Assembly (NCBI RefSeq): GCF_002929845.1
Contig: NZ_PJJS01000050.1
Span: 112,139-176,138, forward strand
DNA: 64,000 nt
Reading direction: 5' to 3'
DNA from: Cryobacterium sp. M96
Lineage (GTDB): Bacteria > Actinomycetota > Actinomycetes > Actinomycetales > Microbacteriaceae
The position numbers were made by a program, and so were the translations under genes. Numbering within the stretch: position 1 is the stretch's first letter; each line of letters begins with the position of its first letter. The notes below the pieces were generated by a model that was not told where the DNA came from, did not search any database, and was given only the letters and a program-made list of their open reading frames with translations. This document shows positions 1 through 8,238 of the stretch, in pieces.

Positions 1-560
1 AAACCGTCGACGTTGCCGTGCTGACCGGCCCGGACGGCCTGACCGTGGCCGTCGACGAACGGATGCCCGTTCCCGGCCGACTCGCGCCCGTCACCGGCCA
101 CGCCGATACCTTCGCCTGTGAACTGGGCGGCCGCCTTGAGGTGCTGCAGCTCGTGTCCGACGGCCCGCGCCTCTGGCTCGGCCAGAGCGGTTTTGGCACC
201 GAGCTGGTGCACCGCTCCCGGGCCGAGCAGCTCGTCGACCGCCTCACCGGCCTCGACCGGGCCGGGGGAGAGGCCGGGGCGGCCCGGCCGGAGGTGCGCT
301 CGCCGATGCCCGGGACCGTGGTTGCCGTGCACCTCGCCACGGGCGACCTGATCGTCGCCGGCCAGCGCATCCTCACCGTGGAGGCCATGAAAATGGAGCA
401 CCATCTGCTGGCCGAAACGGATGGCCGGCTCACCATCGGCGTGCGCCCGGGTGACCTCGTGCGCCTCGACCAGATCGTCGCCACAGTCGCCGCCACCGCC
501 GTGACCACCGGGACGGAAGCCACACCACCAGCCACGCCAGTCAAGGGAGACCCAACGTGA
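1..560 (+). CDS. accA1: Biotin-carrying subunit of an acyl-CoA carboxylase, C-terminal part (probably 3-methylcrotonyl-CoA carboxylase alpha)
   Basis: Only the last ~185 codons are in the window; the frame is already open at base 3. The biotinyl domain is clear: the pocket motif SPMPGTV and then VEAMKMEHH, in which the lysine of AMKM is the biotinylated residue. In this family the chain also carries an N-terminal ATP-grasp biotin carboxylase, which lies outside the window. The next genes (acyl-CoA dehydrogenase, MaoC, CitE) reproduce the order of the mycobacterial accD1-accA1-fadE19-Rv2499c-citE leucine/branched-acyl degradation cluster. 3-Methylcrotonyl-CoA is therefore the likely substrate, but this is inferred from context; propionyl/acetyl-CoA carboxylase cannot be excluded from the biotinyl domain. 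The stop overlaps the next start (GTGA). Confidence 0.85.
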   Translation, partial: TVDVAVLTGPDGLTVAVDERMPVPGRLAPVTGHADTFACELGGRLEVLQLVSDGPRLWLGQSGFGTELVHRSRAEQLVDRLTGLDRAGGEAGAARPEVRSPMPGTVVAVHLATGDLIVAGQRILTVEAMKMEHHLLAETDGRLTIGVRPGDLVRLDQIVATVAATAVTTGTEATPPATPVKGDPT

Positions 561-1723
561 AACAGGAACTGACCGAGCAGCAGCAGCAGCTCAGCGACAC
601 CGTGCGCGACTTCGCCGACATGGTCGTAGCGCCGGCCGCCTACGAGTACGACACCAAGCGCAGCCTGCCCTATGACATCATCGCCCAGATGGGGGAGTTG
701 GGCCTGTTCGGCCTGCCATTCCCGAAGGAGTACGGCGGCCAGGGCCAGGACTACTTCGCGCTCTGCCTCGCGGTCGAGCAGCTTGCCCGGGTCGACCAGT
801 CCATCGCCGTCACCCTCGAGGCCGGCGTGGGGCTCGGCATCATGCCCGTCTACCGGCGCGGAACCGAGGCGCAGAAGCAGGAGTGGGTGCCGCTGCTGAC
901 CAGCGGGCGTGCGCTCGCCGCGTTCGGGTTGACCGAGGCGGATGCCGGCTCCGACGCCGCCGGCACGAAGACCACGGCCGAGCTTTCCGGCAGTGAATGG
1001 GTGATCAACGGCACGAAGCAGTTCATCACCAACTCCGGTTCCGAGATCACCCGGCTGGTCACCGTGACAGCTGTCACCGGCGAGTCCGAGCGCCCCGACG
1101 GCTCGGTGAAGAAGGAGCTCACGGCCATCCTCGTGCCCACCCCGACCCCGGGGTTCACGGCGCTGCCGGCTTATGACAAGGTGGGCTGGCACACCTCCGA
1201 CACGCATCCGCTGCTCTTCGAGAACGTGCGCGTGCCCGAGGCCAACCTGCTCGGCGAACGCGGCCGCGGCTTCGCCAACTTCGTGCAGACCCTCGACGAG
1301 GGGCGCATCGCCTTCGCCGCGCTGTGCACGGGTGCGGCGCAGGGCTGCCTCGAGGAGTCCATCCGTTACGCCAACACCCGCAATGTGTTCGGCCGGTCGA
1401 TCGGCTCCAACCAGCACATCGCGTTCAAGATCGCACGGATGCAGGCTCGCGTGTACACGGCCCGCCTCGCCTACTACGACGCGGCCATGAAAATGGTGCA
1501 TGGACACCCCTTCAAAATGGAGGCCTCGATTGCCAAAATGGTGGGAAGCGAAGCCGCCATGGACAACGCCCGCGACGCGACCCAGATCTTTGGCGGCTAC
1601 GGGTTCCTGAACGAGAACCCGGTGGCGAGGCACTACCGCGACTCGAAGGTGCTCGAGCTCGGTGAAGGCACTACCGAGGTTCAGCTGATGGTCATCTCGC
1701 GGGCGCTTGGGTTCACCGGTTAG
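557..1723 (+). CDS. Acyl-CoA dehydrogenase (FadE19-like, branched short-chain acyl-CoA)
   Basis: A 388-residue FAD-dependent acyl-CoA dehydrogenase of normal family length. Both family signatures are visible: AFGLTEADAGSDAAG (flavin/substrate region) and QIFGGYGFLNENPVARHYRD near the C-terminus, followed by LELGEGTTEVQ, where the glutamate of EGT sits at the position of the usual catalytic base. It introduces the alpha-beta double bond into an acyl-CoA and passes electrons to ETF. The GTG start overlaps the stop of the carboxylase gene by 4 nt, so the two are translationally coupled. Position between a biotin carboxylase subunit and MaoC/CitE genes suggests isovaleryl-CoA or a related branched substrate (inference). 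Confidence 0.9.
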   Translation: MKQELTEQQQQLSDTVRDFADMVVAPAAYEYDTKRSLPYDIIAQMGELGLFGLPFPKEYGGQGQDYFALCLAVEQLARVDQSIAVTLEAGVGLGIMPVYRRGTEAQKQEWVPLLTSGRALAAFGLTEADAGSDAAGTKTTAELSGSEWVINGTKQFITNSGSEITRLVTVTAVTGESERPDGSVKKELTAILVPTPTPGFTALPAYDKVGWHTSDTHPLLFENVRVPEANLLGERGRGFANFVQTLDEGRIAFAALCTGAAQGCLEESIRYANTRNVFGRSIGSNQHIAFKIARMQARVYTARLAYYDAAMKMVHGHPFKMEASIAKMVGSEAAMDNARDATQIFGGYGFLNENPVARHYRDSKVLELGEGTTEVQLMVISRALGFTG

Positions 1724-1734
1724 GCGGGAGGAAA

Positions 1735-2220
1735 ATGAGCGACGAACGACGCACGATCGAGCAGCGCGGGCTGTATTACGAGGAATTCGACCTCGAGGCC
1801 CGCTACCGGCACAGCCCCGGTCGCACGGTGACCGAGGCCGACAACGTGCTCTTCAGCACGCTGACCATGAACTCGCAGGCACTGCACCTCGACGCGGCGT
1901 GGGCGGCCACCCAGCCGTTCGGGCAGCGCCTGGTCAACTCGATGTTCACGTTGGCGACGCTGGTGGGCAGTTCGGTCGCGCAGCTGACGCAGGGCACGAT
2001 CGTGGCGAACCTCGGCTTCGGGGAGGTGACGTTCCCGCATCCGCTCTTCCACGGCGACACCCTCTACTCCGACACGATCGTCACCGCCCGCCGGCTGTCG
2101 GCGTCCCGGCCGGGCCAGGGGCTGGTCACGCTTCGGCACACCGGTCGTAACCAGGAGGGCGACGTGGTGGCCACGGCCGAGCGCACGGTGCTGGTCTGGT
2201 GCCGGGCGGCCGTTCAATGA
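1735..2220 (+). CDS. MaoC-family hotdog protein (Rv2499c-like acyl-CoA hydratase)
   Basis: A 161-residue single hotdog-fold protein. The N-terminus (GLYYEEFDLEARYRHSPGRT) and the following TEADNVLFS segment match the MaoC-like dehydratase pattern, in which Asp/His residues hydrate 2-enoyl-CoA. A purine-rich ribosome site (GGAGGA, 1727-1732) precedes the ATG. It lies 11 nt after the dehydrogenase gene and its stop overlaps the citE start (ATGA), so it belongs to the same operon. A hydratase acting on the product of the upstream dehydrogenase/carboxylase is the simplest role; the exact substrate cannot be read from the sequence. Confidence 0.85.
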   Translation: MSDERRTIEQRGLYYEEFDLEARYRHSPGRTVTEADNVLFSTLTMNSQALHLDAAWAATQPFGQRLVNSMFTLATLVGSSVAQLTQGTIVANLGFGEVTFPHPLFHGDTLYSDTIVTARRLSASRPGQGLVTLRHTGRNQEGDVVATAERTVLVWCRAAVQ

Positions 2221-3080
2221 GCTTCGACCTTGGACCCGCGCTGCTGTTCTGCCCGGCCGACCGCCCCGACCGGTATCGCAAGGCGGCGGAGCGGGCGGAT
2301 GCCGTGATCCTCGACCTGGAGGATGCGCTCCTGCCCGGCAACCGGGCACGCGCTCGCGGCCTGCTGGTCAGCCATCCGCTCGACCCCGAACGCACTGTCG
2401 TGCGCGTCAACCCGGCCGACACGCCCGACTTCCAGCTTGACCTCGCCGCCCTCGACGACACCCTGTACCGCTACGTGATGCTGCCGAAGACCGTGAGCGC
2501 CGCCCACCTCGCCGCTCTCGCCCGGTTCGAGGTGATCGCACTCTGCGAGACCGCCGCGGGGGTGCTCGCCGCCCCCTCGATTGCGGCCGAGCCCAATGTG
2601 GTGGCGCTGATGTGGGGTGCCGACGACCTGGTGGCCTCGCTCGGCGGCAGCTCGAGCCGGTTCCCCGACGGCAGCTACCGCGCCATCGCCCGCCATGCTC
2701 GGTCCGCTGTGCTCCTGGCGGCCGGGGCCAACGACAAGGCGGCCGTGGACGGCGTGTTCCTGGCCATCCCCGACCTCGAGGGTCTGCAGGCCGAGGTGGT
2801 GGATGCGGTCGCGAGCGGATTTCGCGCCACCGCCTGCATCCACCCCAGCCAGGTGCCCGTCATCCGGGCCGCCTACCGGCCCACGCCTGCCGAGGTCACG
2901 GCGGCGTGGCAAATCCTGGAGGCGGCCGCGGGAGAGGGGGGCGTGTTCGCCTACCAGGGGCGCATGATCGACGCACCCCTGCTGCGCCACGCCGAGGCGG
3001 TGCTGCGGCGGGCGGCGACCGTCCCGCCGGAACCGGGATTTCCGACGGGATCGGCTCCGGCCGACTCGGTGGACCACTAG
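2217..3080 (+). CDS. citE: CitE-like acyl-CoA lyase (HpcH/HpaI family)
   Basis: A 287-residue TIM-barrel lyase/thioesterase of the CitE family. Visible landmarks are FCPADRPDRYRKA, AVILDLEDALLP (metal/phosphate region), VRVNPADT, ALCETAAGVL (metal-binding Glu) and CIHPSQV near the C-terminus. There is no citrate lyase alpha/gamma operon nearby, so this is the stand-alone type; mycobacterial Rv2498c of this family cleaves branched 3-hydroxyacyl-CoAs such as HMG-CoA, which fits the leucine-degradation context (inference). The ATG at 2217 overlaps the MaoC stop by 4 nt and is preferred to a GTG six codons upstream that would lie deep in the previous gene. Confidence 0.88.
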   Translation: MSFDLGPALLFCPADRPDRYRKAAERADAVILDLEDALLPGNRARARGLLVSHPLDPERTVVRVNPADTPDFQLDLAALDDTLYRYVMLPKTVSAAHLAALARFEVIALCETAAGVLAAPSIAAEPNVVALMWGADDLVASLGGSSSRFPDGSYRAIARHARSAVLLAAGANDKAAVDGVFLAIPDLEGLQAEVVDAVASGFRATACIHPSQVPVIRAAYRPTPAEVTAAWQILEAAAGEGGVFAYQGRMIDAPLLRHAEAVLRRAATVPPEPGFPTGSAPADSVDH

Positions 3081-3352
3081 CTGCCTCTGTTCGGCGTCGA
3101 ATTCGTTCACGGCGCAGCGCGGGGCGACCGCTGATTGCCCGAACCGCGTAAGCCCTGCGGCATATCCGTGGCGCCTTGTGGCTTAGTCAGGAGATACGTC
3201 TGGCCACGCCGGGCATCCACGCCGGTTCCGCACTGGTCCGGGGCGGCAGGTTCACGAGGGCGACGGATGTCCTGAGTTGACCACACGCGCGGGCTTGGCC
3301 GGGGCCCATCCACCCCGGGGGAGCCAGGGGCGTCAACCGGCTCGGTGGGCTC
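3081..3352. other. Intergenic region between convergent citE and gpx
   Basis: 272 bp with no credible gene on either strand. The only recognisable item is a 14-nt solitary half-arm of the 89-bp palindromic element (3095-3108). No strong T-tailed terminator hairpin was found. Confidence 0.6.
3095..3108. repeat. Solitary half-arm of the 89-bp palindromic element
   Basis: CGTCGAATTCGTTC is identical over 14 nt to the right arm of the element copy at 8118-8206. It lies 15 bp after the citE stop codon. It may be a remnant of a decayed copy. Confidence 0.5.
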
Positions 3353-3856
3353 TTAGGCGGCGTTGGCCGCGAGGGTCTTCTCGATCGCCTGCACGATCTC
3401 GTCGGACTCCGGCTCGACCGTCGACGCGAAGCGGTTGACGATCTCACCCTCGGGACTCACCAAGAACTTCTCGAAGTTCCACTTGATCAGACCGGGCAGC
3501 AGGCCCGACTTGAACTTGGTCAGCTGAGCGTAGAGCGGGTGCTGGTGCCTGCCGCGCACGTCGACCTTCACGCTCAGCGGGAAGGTGACGCCGTAGTTCT
3601 TCTGGCAGAACAACTCGATGTCCGCCTCGGCCCCTGGCTCCTGTCCCATGAACTGGTTGCAGGGAAGGCCGAGCACGACGAGTCCCTCGTGCTGGTACTT
3701 CTGGTAGAGCGCTTCGAGACCGGCGTACTGCGGAGTGAACCCACATTTCGAGGCGACGTTCACGACCAGGACGGCCTTGCCGCCGAACTGGCCGAAGGTC
3801 GTTTCCGTGCCGTCGATGAGGGTGAGTGGGGTCGAATACAGCTCTGAGGCAGACAT
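3353..3856 (-). CDS. Cysteine-type glutathione/thioredoxin peroxidase
   Basis: A 167-residue GPx-family protein. The peroxidatic cysteine (in place of selenocysteine) is in NVASKCGFTPQYAGLE, the catalytic Gln region is LGLPCNQFMGQEPG, and the Trp/Asn pair is in IKWNFEKFLV. A further cysteine in LFCQKNYGVTFP is in the position of the resolving Cys of thioredoxin-dependent enzymes, so thioredoxin is a more likely reductant than glutathione in an actinobacterium. It detoxifies H2O2 and organic hydroperoxides in the cytoplasm. It is a single gene, convergent with the citE operon and divergent from the RNase J region. Confidence 0.9.
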   Translation of the reverse strand: MSASELYSTPLTLIDGTETTFGQFGGKAVLVVNVASKCGFTPQYAGLEALYQKYQHEGLVVLGLPCNQFMGQEPGAEADIELFCQKNYGVTFPLSVKVDVRGRHQHPLYAQLTKFKSGLLPGLIKWNFEKFLVSPEGEIVNRFASTVEPESDEIVQAIEKTLAANAA

Positions 3857-4188
3857 GCGGCTGACGCTACCGGTGCTGCCTTCGAGAAGGCTGGGCAGGG
3901 GAGCGGTGAAGGGGCTGACCCGGCTGCGATAGAATGAGGCGTCATGAGCATCATCCGTGCCCTCTCGACTGCCGTGTCGATGACTTCACGGACCTGACGC
4001 CACCGCCTTCGGACTCAGCCTCGACTCCGACCCGATCGGACATTAGCGTCCGCCCCGGGCGCGGCCGCCCGAATCCAGACTTTGCACGATCTGTTCACCA
4101 GAACATCCGTTCACCAGGACCCGACCACGGTCCACTACGCGAGACACGCCCGCGACGCGCGCGTTTTCACACTGAGAAATGAGTTTTT
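3857..4188. other. Leader region between gpx and the first RNase J gene
   Basis: 332 bp. It carries a TAGAAT -10 candidate (3930-3935) eight bases before a 17-codon ORF, an imperfect direct repeat GTTCACCAG (near 4094 and 4110), and a T7 run just before the RNase J reading frame. An 82-codon open frame (3934-4182) has no protein-like character and is not annotated. Confidence 0.5.
3944..3997 (+). CDS. Possible leaderless upstream ORF, 17 aa
   Basis: ATG at 3944 opens 17 codons (MSIIRALSTAVSMTSRT, then TGA). It is preceded by GAGG and by TAGAAT ending 8 nt upstream, the same spacing seen before other predicted leaderless genes in this window. It lies about 190 nt before the RNase J start. No homolog is recognised; it could be a regulatory leader peptide or chance. 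Confidence 0.25.
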   Translation: MSIIRALSTAVSMTSRT

Positions 4189-5877
4189 TTGACCAAGCAC
4201 CCGCTCGACCTGTCCACGCCGCCGCAGCTGCCCAGGCGCGGCCTCCGCGTCACCCCGCTCGGCGGTCTCGGCGAGATCGGCCGCAACATGACGGTCTTCG
4301 AACACAAGGGCAAGCTCCTGATCGTGGACTGCGGCGTTCTCTTCCCCGAAGAGACCCAGCCCGGCATCAACGTGATCCTGCCCGACTTCTCGTCGCTGCG
4401 CGACCGCCTCCAGGACATCGAGGCCATCGTGCTCACCCACGGCCACGAAGACCACATCGGCGGCGTGCCGTACCTGCTGCGCGAGCGCAAGGACATCCCC
4501 GTCATCGGATCACAGCTGACCCTGGCCTTCGTCACAGCGAAGCTCGAAGAGCACCGCATCACGCCGCGCCTGATCGAGGTCAAGGAGGGTCAGCGCCGCA
4601 AGGCCGGCCCGTTCGACCTCGAGTTCCTCGCCGTGAACCACTCGATCCCCGACGGACTCGCCGTCGCGATCCGCACTGAGGCCGGCCTCGTGCTCGTCAC
4701 CGGCGACTTCAAGATGGACCAGTTCCCCCTCGACAACCGCCTTACCGACCTCCCCGGCTTCGCCCGGCTCGGAGAAGAGGGCGTCGACCTGTTTCTGACC
4801 GACTCGACCAACGCCGAGGTTCCCGGGTTCACGGTGACCGAGGAAGACATCCGCCCGGCCATCGACGCCGTCTTCCGCACCGCTCCTCGCCGGATCATCG
4901 TCTCCAGCTTCGCCAGTCACGTGCACCGCATCCAGCAGGTCATCGACGCCGCCGCCCGCCACAACCGCAAGGTGGCCTTCGTCGGCCGCTCGATGGTGCG
5001 CAACATGGGCATCGCCGAGAAACTGGGCTTCCTGCAGGTGCCCAAGGGCCTCCTGGTTGACGTCAAGGCCTTCGACCGGATGAAGGACGACAAGGTCGTC
5101 CTGATCTGCACCGGTTCGCAGGGTGAGCCCATGGCCGCGCTGGCCCGCATGGCCAACCGCGAGCACACCATCAAGATCGGCGAGGGCGACACCGTTCTGC
5201 TGGCCAGTTCGCTGATCCCCGGAAACGAGAACTCGATTTACCGGGTCATCAACGGCCTCACCCGCTGGGGTGCCAACGTCGTGCACAAGGGCAATGCCAA
5301 GGTGCACGTCTCCGGCCATGCGTCGGCCGGCGAACTCGTCTATGTCTACAACATCGTCAAACCCAAGAACGTCATCCCGTACCACGGCGAATGGCGCCAC
5401 CTCAAGTCCAATGCCGATCTGGCCATCCGCACGGGCGTCCCCGAGGACCAGGTCCTCGTCGTGGAAGACGGCGTGGTCGTCGACCTCGTCGACGGTGTCG
5501 CGAAAGTCACCGGCCGCGTGGCTGCCGAGCTCGTCTTCGTGCACGGTATGACGGTCGGCGGCGGCGGCTCCGAGGAGGCTCTCGCCGACCGCGTGCAGCT
5601 CTCCAACGACGGCGCGGTCACGATCCTCGGCATCCTCGACACCCGAACCGGGCTTCTCACCGAGCCGGTCGAGTTCATAGCCCGCGGCTTCGTGCAGGAC
5701 AACGAGTGGATCCAGGGCGCGACCAAGTCCATCGATGACGCCCTGCGCGCCGCGAACAAGGTCAAGATCGTCAACGGCGCAGAGCTCGAAGACATCTTCA
5801 CGCAGAGTCTGACCCGCTGGATGCAGCGCAAGTACCGCCGCATCCCGGTCATCACCTCGGTCGTCGTCGACGCCTGA
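4189..5877 (+). CDS. rnj: Ribonuclease J, paralog 1
   Basis: A 562-residue metallo-beta-lactamase/beta-CASP ribonuclease. The metal site HGHEDHIGG, the later NHSIPD histidine and VTGDFKMD aspartate, and the C-terminal PYHGEWRHL histidine are all present, so it should be active in 5' exonuclease/endonuclease RNA decay and maturation. It differs from the second copy (19743-21419) at small positions (VTGDF versus HTGDF; PYHGEW versus PVHGEY). The open frame begins with TTG at 4189, with only weak ribosome-site sequence. An ATG at 4179 is one nucleotide out of frame through a T7 run, so the true start or a frameshift needs attention. It is not adjacent to dapA, unlike paralog 2. Confidence 0.9.
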   Translation: MTKHPLDLSTPPQLPRRGLRVTPLGGLGEIGRNMTVFEHKGKLLIVDCGVLFPEETQPGINVILPDFSSLRDRLQDIEAIVLTHGHEDHIGGVPYLLRERKDIPVIGSQLTLAFVTAKLEEHRITPRLIEVKEGQRRKAGPFDLEFLAVNHSIPDGLAVAIRTEAGLVLVTGDFKMDQFPLDNRLTDLPGFARLGEEGVDLFLTDSTNAEVPGFTVTEEDIRPAIDAVFRTAPRRIIVSSFASHVHRIQQVIDAAARHNRKVAFVGRSMVRNMGIAEKLGFLQVPKGLLVDVKAFDRMKDDKVVLICTGSQGEPMAALARMANREHTIKIGEGDTVLLASSLIPGNENSIYRVINGLTRWGANVVHKGNAKVHVSGHASAGELVYVYNIVKPKNVIPYHGEWRHLKSNADLAIRTGVPEDQVLVVEDGVVVDLVDGVAKVTGRVAAELVFVHGMTVGGGGSEEALADRVQLSNDGAVTILGILDTRTGLLTEPVEFIARGFVQDNEWIQGATKSIDDALRAANKVKIVNGAELEDIFTQSLTRWMQRKYRRIPVITSVVVDA

Positions 5878-5955
5878 TTGTAGCCGCCGGGCCGCCGGGC
5901 CGTTCGGCCCGGTGGCCCTCCCGCTTCCTTCGCAACCAGAAACGACTCGGCGCTC

Positions 5956-8055
5956 ATGACCCCTGAAATGTCCGGTAGGAAAAACGCCCGTCGGTCCCGA
6001 CGGCGTTCGCGTGTGCTGATCGCGCTCAGTGTCATCGTGGCCCTGCTGGCGACGACGGCGATCGTGGCCGTGGTCAATCTGCCCGACGACCTGTCAATCG
6101 GCCGGTTGTCGCAGAAGAGCAACATCTACGCCACCGCGAGTGACGGTTCGCCCTATCTGCTCGCCTCCTTCTATGACCAGAACCGGGTCGAAGTGAGTTC
6201 GGATGCGATCAGCCAGTACGTGAAGGATGCGGCGACCTCCGGCGAGGACCCGGGATTCTACGAGCACGGCGGCGTGAACATCTGGGGCAGCCTCACCGGC
6301 GCCGTCACCACGCTGTTCACCGGCGACGTCCGCGGCGGATCCTCGATCACCCAGCAGTACGTGAAAAATGTGCTCGTGCAGCAGTGCGAGGCCCTTTCCG
6401 ACGACGCCGAGCGCATGATTTGCTACGACGCGGCCACGGAGACCAGCCCGTGGCGCAAACTCAAGGAAATGAGCCTCGCCGTCGGTCTGGAGAAGAAGTC
6501 CTCCAAGGACGACATCCTGCGGCAGTATCTGAACATCACCGGCTTCGGTGGATCCGTCTACGGCATCGAGGCGGCCGCCAACTACTATTTCAACACGACC
6601 GCGGCCGCGCTGACGCTGCCGCAGGCCGCGAGCCTCGTCGCGATCGTGAACAACCCGGTCAAGTTCCAGCTCGACGAACCCGACAGCACGACCAACGGCG
6701 CCGCCAACGGGTACGCGGCCAACAAAGAACGCCGTGACTACATCCTCGACGAGATGCAGGAGAACGAGAAGATCAGCACGGCGGACCACGACGCCGCGAT
6801 CAGCGCTCCGATCGAACCGACCATCACCGAACCGAGCACGGGGTGCCGCACCGCGGGCGGAAGCGCCTACTTCTGCGACCTGGTGCTCCAGACCCTCCGG
6901 AACGATCCGGCCTTCGGGGCGGATGCCGATGCCCGCCTGGCCAACTTCCGGCTCGGCGGCTACAACGTGTACACGACCCTCGACCCCGTCCTGCAGAGCG
7001 CGGCAGAGAGCACCATGGCCGAGAACGTGCCCAAGACCTTCGAGGACTGGGATGTCGGCGGCGTGATCACGAGCGTGGGCGTCGGTACAGGGCGGGTGCT
7101 GGCCATGACCCAGAACAAGGACTATAGCCAGGACCCGGCCGACACCGGAGCGAACTTCACCGGCATCAACTACAACACCGATCTCGACCAGGGCGGCTCC
7201 AACGGATTCCAGACCGGGTCGACCTACAAGGTTTTCACCCTCGCCGAATGGCTCACTCAGGGTAATTCGCTCGCCGACTCGGTCAGCGCCTGGGAACGCG
7301 ACGAGTGGGGAACCTTCGAGGACAGTTGCAACGGTCCCCAGGACTACGGCGAGAGCTTTGCGCCCGGCAACGACTCCTCCTCGGATGACGATTCCTCCTA
7401 TTCCGCCCTGGAATCGACCATCGACTCGATCAATACCGGCTTCATCGGAATGGCCAAGGAACTCGACCTTTGCGGCATCCGCAAGACGGCCGAAGCCTTC
7501 GGCGTGCACCGCGCCGATGGTGGCGCGCTGGAACAGGGCGCGTCCGCGGTGCTGGGCACCAACGAGATCGCGCCGCTGACGATGGCCGCCGCCTACGCGG
7601 GGATCGCCAACAATGGCGTCACCTGCACGCCGATCGTGATCGACCGGATCACCGGCCCCGACGGAGCCGAACTTCCCGCCCCGCAGTCGAATTGCACGCA
7701 GTCCGTCACCCCCGAGGTTGCCGCGGCCATGAGCTACGCGATGGAGCGCGTGATGACCAGAGGCTCGGGTAGCCCGTCGTACTACGACACCGACCCGCAG
7801 GTGCCGATGATCGGCAAGACCGGCACCACCGATGAGAACAGGGACACCTGGATGGCCGGTGCGAGCACGAAGGTCGCCACCATCGTGGGCGTCATGAACG
7901 TGTCCGGGGTCGGCGAAGACCAGCGGGAGACATATTTCGAGAGCGGGCAGGCGGCCACGGCCCGGCACCGGATGTGGCCCGAGATGATGGGCGTCGCCAA
8001 CGAAAAGTACGGCGGAGACGAGTTCACGGAGCCGCCGCGCGACCTGACCCGCTGA
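5956..8055 (+). CDS. Bifunctional class A penicillin-binding protein (glycosyltransferase/transpeptidase)
   Basis: A 699-residue peptidoglycan synthase. A basic N-terminus is followed by one membrane anchor (about residues 19-41). The GT51 domain begins with EDPGFYEHGG (Glu97) and contains GGSSITQQYVKN. The penicillin-binding domain has the three active-site motifs GSTYK, SIN and GKTGTTDE. It polymerises lipid II and cross-links the stem peptides outside the membrane. It is slightly short for the class because it lacks an obvious C-terminal PASTA or Pro-rich tail. The start at 5956 has a poor ribosome site; ATG 5968 is an alternative. The palindromic element copy 1 follows 63 bp after its stop. 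Confidence 0.92.
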   Translation: MTPEMSGRKNARRSRRRSRVLIALSVIVALLATTAIVAVVNLPDDLSIGRLSQKSNIYATASDGSPYLLASFYDQNRVEVSSDAISQYVKDAATSGEDPGFYEHGGVNIWGSLTGAVTTLFTGDVRGGSSITQQYVKNVLVQQCEALSDDAERMICYDAATETSPWRKLKEMSLAVGLEKKSSKDDILRQYLNITGFGGSVYGIEAAANYYFNTTAAALTLPQAASLVAIVNNPVKFQLDEPDSTTNGAANGYAANKERRDYILDEMQENEKISTADHDAAISAPIEPTITEPSTGCRTAGGSAYFCDLVLQTLRNDPAFGADADARLANFRLGGYNVYTTLDPVLQSAAESTMAENVPKTFEDWDVGGVITSVGVGTGRVLAMTQNKDYSQDPADTGANFTGINYNTDLDQGGSNGFQTGSTYKVFTLAEWLTQGNSLADSVSAWERDEWGTFEDSCNGPQDYGESFAPGNDSSSDDDSSYSALESTIDSINTGFIGMAKELDLCGIRKTAEAFGVHRADGGALEQGASAVLGTNEIAPLTMAAAYAGIANNGVTCTPIVIDRITGPDGAELPAPQSNCTQSVTPEVAAAMSYAMERVMTRGSGSPSYYDTDPQVPMIGKTGTTDENRDTWMAGASTKVATIVGVMNVSGVGEDQRETYFESGQAATARHRMWPEMMGVANEKYGGDEFTEPPRDLTR

Positions 8056-8117
8056 CCCCATGCCCGACGGCATCCGCCTGACCGCTGCCCTCGTGCTGGC
8101 CGCTGCCCTCGCGGCGT

Positions 8118-8206
8118 CAAACCAATTCGACGGAGATTCTGGCCTAAATCCGGTTTTCCGGCCGGTTTGGGCCGGTTTTCGGCAGAATCTCCGTCGAATT
8201 CGTTCG
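8118..8206. repeat. 89-bp palindromic element, copy 1
   Basis: The arms share an 18-nt perfect inverted repeat, AATTCGACGGAGATTCTG at 8124-8141 and its complement at 8183-8200. The arms extend outward as CAAACC (left) and CGTTCG (right), where one position differs. A T/G-rich centre with repeated CCGGTTTT lies between them. The same structure with the same length and arm spacing, reversed, occurs at 43685-43773. It sits between the PBP gene and convergent prfC and could fold as a terminator-like stem. I see no target-site duplication. Confidence 0.8.
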
Positions 8207-8238
8207 GGCTGCTGGCCTGCGAATCAGGACCGACTCGC

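Noticed and set aside
2199-2216. Upstream GTG start for citE.
   Set aside because: It lies inside the MaoC gene, and the ATGA overlap at 2217 is the coupling pattern used throughout the window.
3934-4182. 82-codon ORF before RNase J whose TGA overlaps an ATG.
   Set aside because: The translation is His/Pro/Arg/Asp-rich without domain character, and frames of this length are common in high-GC DNA.
6094-8073. 659-aa minus-strand ORF opposite the PBP gene, and similar long antisense frames opposite RNase J, ftsK, lhr and pheT.
   Set aside because: They mirror the sense codon pattern of high-GC genes; their composition (His/Arg/Gly/Val-rich) is typical of antisense shadows.
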